A stretch of 64,000 nt of DNA from the NCBI GenBank assembly GCA_029891345.1, contig CM056994.1, forward strand, positions 142,126,457 to 142,190,456, read 5' to 3'. Origin of the DNA: Dryococelus australis. Taxonomy: Eukaryota; Arthropoda; Insecta; Phasmatodea; Phasmatidae. The notes beneath the pieces were generated by a model. That model worked only from the letters and a program-made list of their open reading frames with translations. It did not search any database and had not been told where the DNA came from. This document shows positions 1 through 9,700 of this stretch, one piece after another (the first letter of the stretch is position 1; every line of letters starts with the position of its first letter). A program made the position numbers and the translations under genes.

Positions 1-1180
1 TTCAATGCTCCCCACAGCCGCCACATAAACATAAGCAACAGTTCGATACACTCACGTTCTTTAAGGCCCACCCTGCCTGCTCGAGGACTTCAAGGCAGTT
101 CCTATTGCTTAAAGCTATCCTTCGTTTTCTAAGTTATATCCTGTCGCAACATAACTTCCCTCCCATTTTGAAGGCATGCCCTACACTCCTCCCACTGTCG
201 CATTAAGAAATATACAGACAAATTCAAATATTCGCAAGTCAGCCAGGATTTGGGCGCGGTGAATATAGAGGGGCATGTAGCGGTAACATGAAGACGACCT
301 TAACAAATTCTCATGTACGTCGTGGAATGAAACCGACCTTAGATTTCAAACAAATCCAGGATGCCATGGATGGCTTCAAAACACTGCAACATGGCAACAA
401 CTCCCCCCCCCCCCCCCCCCGAAGTTGGATGGTGGCAAGTTGGCTAATGCAAAACAAGGGGCTGATATAGGCCGGTGCGAAGCGAGGGTCGGGGCCTTTT
501 CCACAACAGCGGCCGAAGATGTCGGAAGGAGCTTCCACGTCGGGACGTCGGGCAACGAGGAGCTCGCTACTTTAGGTGTGTCACGCATCGTGATGAGCAC
601 AAGCCAGATACAGCCTCCGGCCTCAAGATTGAGATGGAGACTGTCCTTATTAGCTTCAGTCAAGAAGGCGTAATTGCTAGCCGTTCAAACATAAATTTAA
701 TATCATTTAGTAGCGCCCCGCGTCAATTAAGTCACACAATTAACTGGACTATTGTATGCAAATTAATGTGCAACAACACGGATTAAATCAGTATATTTTA
801 CGACTTGCCTACCACTTAATATTAGTGTAGTAGCTACACCCCCAAAGTTTATGTATGCTGCATTGTGTGGCACAATCGCAACCATTACAATGTTCTATTT
901 GCGTTCAGGTTATATAGTACAAATTATATTTTACTGTCTTAAAACTGAAAATATCAATATTTACAAAAAGGGAATTCTTAGTTTAATTTATTTGTGTATC
1001 TTATAATTAGTTTTAAATTAGCTTAGTTGTTTAATACAGTAGAAACATAAAATATATTTATGTACGTTAGTAAATTTCTAAATATGTTATTTCTATGGAA
1101 TATTGTGGGGAACAATTAATGCGTAACATTAAATTTTAATATCAAATAATGCCAAATGTATTAAATAGAGAAAGGTTATT
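1..1180. other. No recognisable gene; contains an 18-base poly-C tract
   Basis: I see no gene here. The first 700 bases are more GC-rich than the following AT-rich stretch. A run of C spans about 403-420. Several short overlapping open frames cross it on both strands (about 290-790), but they match no family I know and are explained by the poly-C tract and local GC content. The interval from 790 to 1180 is AT-rich and featureless. Confidence 0.5.
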
Positions 1181-1391
1181 CCTTCTCTAGGGTAGAGCGC
1201 GGCAATTCTGATCACGGGCAGATACGATTATAATAAGACAACTGGCAACACTGCAAGCAGAAAGCAGGAAGAAGACTTTGTCATCCCATCATTCGCGAGT
1301 GAGGAGTCTTGGTGTTCAGTTCGTGAAACGTTTTCGCCGGTATCATTAAATTTTGCAGTTTACAAGGATATCAATGTCGATACCAAGGTAA
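1181..1391 (+). other. Possible 5' untranslated exon with splice donor, upstream of the pogo-like transposase
   Basis: This is a GC-richer island in AT-rich surroundings that ends at about 1391 with a good donor-like sequence (CAAG|GTAAGT). The next recognisable coding begins just after an acceptor-like tract (ATTTCAG) at about 2440. A non-coding first exon joined to the transposase exon would fit some Tigger/pogo elements, but nothing in the exon itself identifies it. Alternatively it is unrelated intergenic sequence with a chance donor. Confidence 0.25.
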
Positions 1392-2441
1392 GTTACAAAA
1401 TAATTTTTTACCTCAAAATAAACGTTCATGTTTCAAAATAAGGCCTCTCAGTCAAAGGAATTGATATATTTTTGGATCTTGTTTTTGTCTTGTAGCTTTC
1501 TCATTGAAATATATTATCCGTGTATTTGTTCCGATAAAGTGTAGTTTCTACTTAACAGTTAGGTCTTCAGAACTGGAAGTCAACAAAGAGGAGTAGTTTC
1601 GATCATGGCATTGGGGCTATTCCGATCATTATGAAAAACATATTTCTGTGCGCAACAGAATAGGAAAGGGGACGCAGTCACCTCCAATTCTTAAAAGCTG
1701 TTACTTGTTACTGTTTCATAGCCACATAAACTCAGTTGACAAAGAAAAGGGTATACTTCGTGTTTCAAGGTCAGTCCAGGCCATAAACATTAGGTTAGTG
1801 TCTACTAGCTGTCGCCCTTCGGGCAGTGGTGATGTTTATCTGTTTGACGGGGCGCATTCCTAACGACTACTTGTTTTGCTGCTGCTGATAATACTCTGCC
1901 AGGTCGCACCATATATCGTTGAAGAACAGATTGCTGGCTCGTCGAACTCAGTACAAGCCTAACTGATTACTATTAATGTTTTCTATTCAGTAGTTACAAG
2001 AACAAATGCATCAGCAATTCATAAAATATAATACTAGAAGCATAAAATAATACATAACCAATTTGAAGATTGGTCAGCATACTGCTAAAACACTCAGCAA
2101 CCCTATAGGGTCTATTCTGTAAAGTTATCAATTATTGTCACTGTGTTTGGATTTACAATAATAATATCCAAATGTGGTCTGTTGGAACCATTTAGGCAGA
2201 GGATTTATCACGTTGCACATCCGTTTATATTAGTTCATTAATTTTTCCATCCTTGATTTGTACCTCAAACCCTGAATATAAGCTAAAGGCACTAGAAATT
2301 CATTCTACCCAAGTGATTACATTGGACATATAATCTCATGCAATGCTTACCTATTCTTTCATGTATTTTCAAGAGCCTTACTTGTGATGAATAAATTATG
2401 ATTGCAAATCATAATAAACCGGCGTCTTTATAAATTTCAGA

Positions 2442-4293
2442 TTGTAAGAAACTATAAACGAAAAACACTACCCTTCAGTGGTCCGAGGAGTCGATGTCGC
2501 AGGCTATAAGCAGCATCCTCCATGTGGATTCAACAATCAGAGCAGCTGCAAGCTTACATCTGATACCGCTTACCACACTTCAAAATATCATCAAATAAGT
2601 GAAACTACAGCAGTCGTTTGGAGCCGAGGGGAAAGAATATAAACATATAGTAGGTCATCCATCTGTACTGAATGCTGAGGTAGAAGAGTAACTGTGTGAC
2701 AAATTGCTTAACTTGTCGAAGATAGACTTTGGTTTGACTACCATCCAGGTAAGAAATGCAACATACGTGTACGAGGAAGTGAAACGTCTCGAAGTTCCCT
2801 GGAATAATTCCGAAAAATTAGCAGGTAAAGATTGGCTTTCTGGGTTTATGGGCAAACATCCTCAACTATCTTTGAGAAAACTGGAATGTTTATCAAAAAT
2901 AAGGGCAGCTGTCATTAACGAAAACGACTTTAGAAGCTTTTATGAACTCTATGGAAATTTAACAGCTGAACTAGGACTCGGTGAGAAGCCACATAGAATT
3001 ATCAATGTGAACGAGTCAGGGTTTTCTTTGAACAACAAACGATCGAAAATAATTTGCGAAAAAGGCCAAAGAGAAATCACAAAGCTGACTAGTGTAGGAC
3101 GTGGTGAAAATGTGTCAGTAGTGGCTTGTTTCAGTGCAAGTGGAGTATACACACCTAATTCGTAATTTTCGAGGGTATGCGGTATCGGGAGTAATACTGT
3201 GCGAATTTGTAATCTGTCTCTGTATTAGCAATGTCTGAATCTGGTTACATAAATAAGGACTTGTTTCCTCAAATTCTTGCAACATTTTCAGGAACACCCA
3301 CTCCCAGGTAAGTGTCTTCTTATTTTTGATGGGTATACATCACATTGTTCACTTTAATGTCTGAACTTCTGTACAACCAATGAAATTGAACTTTTCTGTT
3401 TGCCACCCCATACCACACACGTCCTCCAGCCCTTAGATCGAACATTGTTCAGACCATTAATATCTTTCTACTGCCAAGAAGCAACTGCATTCATTCACAA
3501 CTACACAACAAAATCAATTACCAAGTTTGACTTTGGAAATATTTTCACAGCAGCATGGAACCAGGCTAGATCCCATGGGAATGCTACCAAAGGGTTCCAG
3601 TGCACTGGCCTCTACCCTTTTAAAGCTAAAGTAATCTTAGTGGATAAATGTCTACCATCTGCAGCTTTCCAAGCTAACTATTCTTCAATCCCTACAGGAA
3701 GTCGTCCTACTATACCCACTGCAGGTCCATATTCTGATGTTTCTCGTGAGTGTTCTCCAGAGCATGCTAAAAGTAAGGCATGTTACCATCATTCCACGTC
3801 TAAAAACACAGTTGGTCTCTCCATTTCTCAAGTTTCACCTACCTTGTTTGTAACAGCTTCTACCTCAAAGTCGCCCAACAAGCAGACAAATTCTCTATTT
3901 AATGACATCATTCCAACTCCACACAAATCATCCAAAAATCCAAACACCACGAAGCAAACAAGAAATAAACAGACAGCTTGAAACCTGACATCGGAAGGAA
4001 ACATCGAGGAAACTGCAGAAAATGTTAAAATTAAGACAGAGAAAGAGAAGCAGGTAGATTACGCAGTGAAAAAGCGTTGACCGTTTGCAAGAATAGAAAT
4101 GTTCTCAAACAAAGAACAAACCCGCTTAATGAAAGATTCGAATGATGCACCATGTGGTTTTTGCAACATAAGATGGAGCCAGTCTGCCAAAAGAGGGTAT
4201 TGGGTCAAGTGCCAGAAATGTGGAAGCTGGTATCACGAAATCTGTGTTGGTGCCGAAGGACGAAAGCATTTCATATGTGGTAGATGTCTGTGA
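2442..4293 (+). pseudogene. pogo/Tigger-like (Tc1-mariner superfamily) transposase, broken, with a C-terminal PHD-like finger
   Basis: The order of domains is that of Tigger/jerky-type transposases. (1) A pipsqueak-type helix-turn-helix at about 2470-2600 (QWSEESMSQAI, IRAAASLHLIPLTTLQ), ended by a stop. (2) A CENP-B-type DNA-binding domain at 2704-2960 (KDWLSGFMGKHPQLSLRK). (3) A DDE catalytic domain: INVNESGFS (about 3000-3030) sits where the first catalytic Asp is usual and carries Asn; LLIFDGYTSH (about 3308-3340) keeps the second Asp; PPHTTHVLQPLD (about 3400-3440) supplies the third, roughly 35 residues later. (4) A Ser/Thr/Lys-rich linker. (5) A Cys/His finger at 4099-4293 (CGFCNIRW, CQKCGSWYHEICV, CGRC). 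Coding is interrupted by a stop near 2619, a frame loss at about 3165-3300 and stops near 3350, 3980 and 4078. The family would cut and paste DNA at TA sites; this copy is inactive. Family assignment is firm; element ends were not resolved. Confidence 0.9.
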
Positions 4294-5987
4294 TCATAAT
4301 TGCCCCACCATGATCGGATTTACCCCACTCATGATCGCAATCACCCCACAAAATTTGGTGTATCCTCAACTTTCATATTCCACTAGAAATGTTAGAGAAT
4401 ATTTAACGTGTTATTAATATGCTTATTAATTAGTGGTAGCAAATATACATGATGAAGTTTATGTTTAGGTATATTTATTAACTAATACTTATTTCCACTT
4501 ATTTTATTTGCAAAACCGTTTGAATTGATCGGAATTGCCAAACTCTACACTAATAACAATTTTTTATAGTTCTTATGTAATCGACTGTTTGCAGAACGTA
4601 AAAGAAAGAACATTAGTTATAAAACGGAATTATCGGAGCTTGAACGATCCGCATATCTCATTCCTTTCTTGACGGTGATACGTACATTGCAGGTAGAAAC
4701 TGTAAGGTTACAAATCGCTCACTGGAATAATGATTTCATTAAAGGCTCGTAAACTGAGATCTTAATATACCAGCCACAAATAGATGTGGGTCAAAACATA
4801 CGCTCAAGAAATTTTCGAATTCTAAGGAGTCGCTGTTCGAAATATGTCTAGTGTCGCAATTTTAAAATAATATATCTTAGTTTAAATTCGTGTCTGATTT
4901 TCTTCAAGCTGACCTATACACAACTTAAGCTACGTTATTCTCGCACACACATAAGGTGTCAGCATAGAAATGATTCTTGTGAATTAGTATTTAAATAATT
5001 ATGATATCCCACAAATTTAACGTCCAAAATGCGATCTAGGACCAGTGAAAAATGGTAGAAAAACATATATTATTCTACGGCAATTTCCCCTCTTCTATAC
5101 GTGTAGTAAAAATTACAGAACGCACAGTTGGCCAACAAAATTAAAATTATTATATTAGAGTAAGCCGTGGTGGTAGCTTAAGTAATTCCTTGTGTTATGC
5201 TACATACTCAAATCTGGACCACCACTGCTATATAAAATACATATGCAAACACTTAAGTTTCGGAACTATGTTACAAACAGTCCAGGGTAAATAAAATTGC
5301 CCTGCGTCAATACAAAGATACAATAAAACATTTAGTTCAAATACTCACATGCAGGCAAATAAACAGGTGTATCAGAATTGATTAGTGTAATGTAAATTGT
5401 GCTTAACATTAGCAATAACAAACTCGCCAAGGCAGTGCCCGTAAAATAACACATGAAAAAAGTCTCTAAAGAACATTATAGTATTAAATTCACATTTTTC
5501 ATTTACATAGGTACAACAGAATCAAAACACAATATACTTGAAAAATATACAAAATACTGTTACAATTTACCTCTCCAAAGTACCCTAGCACAAAGGGAAA
5601 TGGTCTATGGTCTCATTATTCCAAAAATTACTACCCATTGTTTTTCCCATTAAAAAGGCTTTAAAATTGAGCGACAGACGTTGGCCCTAACTTCATAACC
5701 GTAAATGGTAAGTATTTATCTATTTAACCGCTCAAAAACAACGGAAATGGCGCGAGAGTTATTTTCCGAGTCTTAATAAACCCAAATACAGTTAATATTT
5801 AAATTTTTTTTAATTTTTAATTGAATAATGGCAATTATTATACACTTAAATTTCACCTTCTTGATAACACTGATGCTAAACAGTATGCATAAAGATACAG
5901 AATATGATATTTTATAAGATTTATTTTTAAAATGTTTACTTAACCGCGAAGACGCTATGTGCAGACAACGATTATGTTGTCTATGCG
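4294..5987. other. AT-rich, no gene recognised
   Basis: No coding similarity or RNA gene is visible. The first 60 bases hold a repeated CCCCAC/ATGATCG motif (4300-4352) that could belong to the 3' end of the pogo-like element, but I could not find its inverted partner with confidence. The remainder is ordinary AT-rich sequence. Confidence 0.5.
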
Positions 5988-6167
5988 ATATTATTTTTTA
6001 ATTATATTTTAAAGTAATTAAATAAATGTTTAAAACTTTTTTTACATTTATTATTAGAAATTAATTAAAAACCTACATTTCAGGAGGTTCCCCAGCCCCA
6101 AGCCCAGCAACGACTGACACCCACCAACAAACGCTATTGGCTGTTTAGTCGGCAGGTCTCCAGCACC
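5988..6167 (+). repeat. 180-bp direct repeat, copy 1
   Basis: This stretch is nearly identical to 8338-8517 in the same orientation. The shared sequence runs from an AT-rich start through a more GC-rich block (AGGAGGTTCCCCAGCCCCAA) and ends at GGTCTCCAGCACC. Copy 1 directly abuts the left TIR of the element that begins at about 6171. The high identity suggests a recent duplication or a common mobile family. Confidence 0.85.
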
Positions 6168-6170
6168 TGG

Positions 6171-6413
6171 TGCTTTTACAACTTCAATTAATGTAAACTA
6201 ACCTGAATAATGTGTAAATAAAATGTTTCAATGGAAAAGTTACGGACGATGTATATCTGCGGTCCACAATCACTACGCTCTGTAGCGACAGTTATATTGT
6301 CTAAAGTTGCTCTTCCCCACAGCTAAGTGGGGGGGGGGGGGGATTCTCCTTCCACGTAGGCGGGAATATGTCGCTTGCTGTTTCCCTGGCAGACTACGGG
6401 CTGCCTTAATAAT
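6171..6413 (+). repeat. Left terminal inverted repeat
   Basis: Pairs with 7706-7947 on the opposite strand. Landmarks are TTTACAACTTCAATTAATG near the outer end, CCACAGCTAAG before the poly-G run, and GGGCTGCCTTAATAAT at the inner end. The arms differ by only a few substitutions and by homopolymer length. Confidence 0.9.
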
Positions 6414-6458
6414 GCGATATGTTGTGGTCGGGAGCAGCTCCCGACCACAACATATCGC
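6414..6458. repeat. Perfect 22-bp palindrome with 1-base centre
   Basis: Bases 6414-6435 (from GCGATATG to GGGAGC) are exactly complementary to 6437-6458, with a single A between them. The hairpin starts immediately inside the left TIR and is absent next to the right TIR. It could be a junction formed by hairpin opening and rejoining, a transcription terminator-like stem, or a nested palindromic insert. Confidence 0.9.
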
Positions 6459-7705
6459 AGACTATCGCATATGTCACTATCACACTCTCTCACACGTACA
6501 CACAACACACAAATATTACTTTACAGAGTGTGTAAATAATAAAATTCTTATAGTGAGGTGCTTCATAGAGAGCCGGATGGGCGGATGGGGTGACTTACAT
6601 CGGCCAAGGACAAAGCTTTCAAGCTGTGGTCTATCGTTCGTGAAGAGATACGGAATGTGTCACTAAATGGGGAACTAATACTAAATGTAAGGCTCGGGGA
6701 GTTCCGTGTGAAAAACTGCCCGTTGCCGGCAACGTCCGCGAAGTTTTCACTCGCGAGAAATCCGGGAATGGAACTTTGATAACCGTAGTATGAAGGGTGT
6801 GAGCTTACACTTTTACACCACACGTGAAACTGCGGTTACGGCTACACATCGTCAACTGTAGCATTATGGCTTTCTTTTCCCTTTAGTCTTAACTACAATA
6901 ATATGACGATTACTCATATTTATTAATAATGTCATCGTTTTGTGACGCTTCACACTATATTTCGAGAACAGTGCAGAAACGCGATGTTACAGGGAAGCAA
7001 GGATGTAGTTGAAATGGTTCTTTACGTACAGAAATTGAAGTGACTGTGTTTAAGGACTTGACATTACAAAAAAAATAACTAAACAATTCCATTGTTACGA
7101 ACATGGACAGTTAAAACTTGATATCACCTCAGCAGTATAAAAAAAAGAATGTTGATTAAGCAGCGCGGTGTTCAGTGACTCGGGGAAAATGTTTTCACGC
7201 GGCAACGTAAAAAACTATGACAGTGAGGAAACTTGGCCATAGTCATCTTGGCAAGCACCCACACGCTGGAAACGCGCCCACTCGTTATTGTTTAACGTTT
7301 AGGGCCAGGTGTTCGTCTCACCATGATCCCGTGCAACCAGCTCATCGCGCAACCAGCTGTTCCTTAACGACCAAACTCTTTAAATTAATGTCGCCGCCCT
7401 CAAGATTTCAAAGACCCTCGGCTGATCACACGAAAACACTCTGAAGCACAAAACACTTCCCCCTCACAGGCCAATAAAGCTGTCACGAATGCAAAAGAAG
7501 GCCTACGCGTTACTGCCCTCCACTATTCACATTCTCGTCACGTAGTGCAGGGTGGAAAAGAGCATGGTGGATCGAGGGGAAGGAACAGGAAATCCTCTCA
7601 CGATCGCGACTCTAAATATGGCTGGATTATGTCCTGATAGCTGAGCCAGGAAGATGCACCTAGGCGCGTTCCGCCGAGGGAAATTACATTTCCACCCGCC
7701 ACGAG

Positions 7706-7947
7706 ATTATTAAGGCAGCCCGTAGTCTGCCAGGGAAACAGCAAGCGACATATTCCCGCCTACGTGGAAGGAGAATCCCCCCCCCCCCCACTTAGCTGTG
7801 GGGAAGAGCAACTTTAGACAATATAACTGTCGCTACAGAGCGTAATGATTGTGGACCGCAGATATACATCGTCCGTAACTTTTCCATTGAAACATTTTAT
7901 TTACACATTATTCAGGTTAGTTTACATTAATTGAAGTTGTAAAAGTA
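7706..7947 (-). repeat. Right terminal inverted repeat
   Basis: Reverse complement of 6171-6413 with a few mismatches. Its inner boundary is ATTATTAAGGCAGCC (starting about 7706) and its outer boundary is GTTGTAAAAGTA (ending about 7947). Confidence 0.9.
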
Positions 7948-7986
7948 CTTATTTACATAGTATTCTTGTTGACTGTAAGACCTTCG

Positions 7987-8053
7987 TTTGGCTCAGCGTT
8001 CAATCACCAATCTCCCTAAAGCTTGAGTTACAGTTTCAATCCTGGGCCTCGGA
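7987..8053 (+). other. Weak tRNA-like (SINE-head-like) sequence
   Basis: The stretch contains a box-A-like GGCTCAGCG and a box-B-like GTTTCAATCC at about tRNA spacing, followed by TGGGCCTCGG. Stems do not pair well, so it is not a functional tRNA. It may be the head of a tRNA-derived SINE, but no poly-A or target duplication was seen and a chance match is possible. Confidence 0.25.
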
Positions 8054-8337
8054 CAGCTGCAATTATTCCGAATAGATTTATCATGCAAATACAATAGTGG
8101 ACAATACCGTGCTCAACAAGAGTAGAATGATTATAGCGACTTGGGTGCAATGGTGTCTGTCTGTCGTGGAACGTCGGAGCTGTTCACGATCTGTCATTCC
8201 GTCATGTGGGATGTAGGTGTACTTTAACGTAACCTTTGACCTTGACCCGGTTGCCCTTAACCTTGAAAACTTCAAGAAATAAAAAAATTTGAAATATTCA
8301 AATATTATATTAAAATTCATATGTATAATTATTAAAA

Positions 8338-8517
8338 ATATTATTTTTTAATTATTTTTAAAGTAATTAAATAAATGTTTAAAACTTTTTTTTACATTTA
8401 TTATTAGAAATTAATTAAAAACCTACATTTCAGGAGGTTCCCCAGCCCCAAGCCCAGCAACGACTGACACCCACCAACAAACGCTATTGGCTGTTTAGTC
8501 GGCAGGTCTCCAGCACC
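8338..8517 (+). repeat. 180-bp direct repeat, copy 2
   Basis: Near-identical to 5988-6167 in direct orientation. Unlike copy 1 it is not followed by the TIR element; after the shared GGTCTCCAGCACC the sequence diverges at once. The two copies therefore bracket the TIR element plus about 390 bases of other sequence (7948-8337). Confidence 0.85.
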
Positions 8518-9076
8518 ACCAATACTGATTCTATCGTACGTAACCTTCTTAGTTGTTTGGTTCGTCATTAGTTTATACGTATCTGGGCAACGCCATCTTG
8601 GATCTAAAACGTTTACTTTTACATTACCTCTCGTGTATTAATAATCAATATCTCCACCAGGCGGCAGCCAAATTTGTATATGTTTTTTAAGTATTGGCTG
8701 CGCTGTCGGCGCCCTCCAGGTTGTATTCTATTTCAACACATAGGTGGCCTTAATATCTCGCTTTCACGGCCAAGCGAGTTAACAGCTCTTAATTTATAGA
8801 CATAGGAAAAATCACGTGGCAACTCGGTGTTTGGCTGGTCGGTGTCCGTGCAATGTATTAATGGTGCAATACAACAGGTTGAAAGTCAATATGACATGGT
8901 AAGGATTGCATACGCGTATATTACAAGCAATAGGGGGTCAGCTAAGATGCTTAGTTTGACGACGGCCAACGTGAAAGTTGAATCGTCTCGGCTAGCTTCT
9001 CTGTCGTCTAATCAATGGCCAGTTACAGATATTGCGCGCCAATGGTTTCTAGCCATCGATTTATTTTTCGAGTGAG
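8518..9076 (+). other. No recognised gene; one short open frame
   Basis: An 82-codon open frame runs from 8827 to 9075, immediately before the zinc-finger-like remnant. It has no motif I recognise and no cysteine/histidine pattern. I see nothing else to annotate. Confidence 0.35.
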
Positions 9077-9700
9077 ATGTCTCCACATTTACCAGCGCCA
9101 TCGACTTCTTCAGCTGTGATGTCTACATCACTAGCAGCATCTATTTCAACTAGTGCAGCACGATCATCTACATACGGCACATTACAATCGACTTATTCAG
9201 CTGTGACAGCCTACGGATTCTTTGATAGAGATATCGAATATTTTGGCTGAGGTACCTAGAATACAATTGCTGGCTTTACCTGTTTATTTAGCTCCGGCAC
9301 CTACATCTTCAACAGGTCCGTCCGAGTCCGAGTCTTTGCCCCAACCAATGCGTCGTCATCAGTGTCACTTTTGTGATAAGAGATTTGCTTTCTGACATAA
9401 TGTATATGACATGAGCGCTTCAATTCTAGCAAAAAATTCTTGCATGTATTGCTTCTGTGACAGGTGCGGTAAGCTTTTCATCCATACAGGCAATTTATAG
9501 ATGCGAAAACATGTAAAGGCGAAGTAAGTTCGCATCAGTTCCTTGGTACCAGGTTTGTTGCAAGCACGTCGCTTGTGACTTCGGTACATGTCCTCAAATG
9601 TGTAGTTACCTAAATAGTTCAACCTGTACAGTGTGTCGTTGTAATATATGTCACAATGTTTTCGCACAAGGAAAACATGTAAGTGAATACCCAGATGCAT
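9077..9700 (+). pseudogene. C2H2 zinc-finger-like protein remnant
   Basis: From the ATG at 9077 a Ser/Thr/Ala-rich frame runs for about 55 codons. After a frame change it continues as a Pro/Ser-rich segment leading into HQCHFCDKRFAF (about 9358-9393), a canonical start of a C2H2 finger. A second Cys-x2-Cys finger (CDRCGKLF ... HVK) lies at about 9450-9520 and a third partial one (CRCNICHNVFAQGKH) at about 9640-9685. Stops occur in the fingers and in the linkers. It could derive from a transposon-encoded DNA-binding protein or from a retro-copied host gene; the sequence does not decide. Confidence 0.4.

Larger units (their letters stand above)
6171..7947. mobile_element. Non-autonomous DNA-transposon-like element with ~240-bp terminal inverted repeats
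   Basis: The first ~243 bases (6171-6413) are the near-perfect reverse complement of 7706-7947, including a homopolymer that reads as poly-G on the left (about 6327-6342) and poly-C on the right (about 7776-7788). The ~1.3-kb interior contains no recognisable transposase, so the element is non-autonomous (MITE or foldback class). No clear target-site duplication is visible at 6168-6170 / 7948-7950, so the true ends may differ by a few bases. Short overlapping frames in the TIRs are by-products of the repeat. Superfamily is unknown. Confidence 0.85.

Noticed and set aside
288..786. Cluster of short frames on both strands
   Set aside because: Frames overlap in all phases around a poly-C tract and match no family; no evidence for coding.
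1798..1840. RTE/SINE-like end (CTAGCTGTCGCCCTTCGGGC)
   Set aside because: Resembles the GC-rich ends of some arthropod retroelements, but it is too short, with no tail or duplication to support it.
6307..6666. 119-codon frame and overlapping minus-strand frame
   Set aside because: Produced by the TIR, the poly-G run and the 45-base palindrome.
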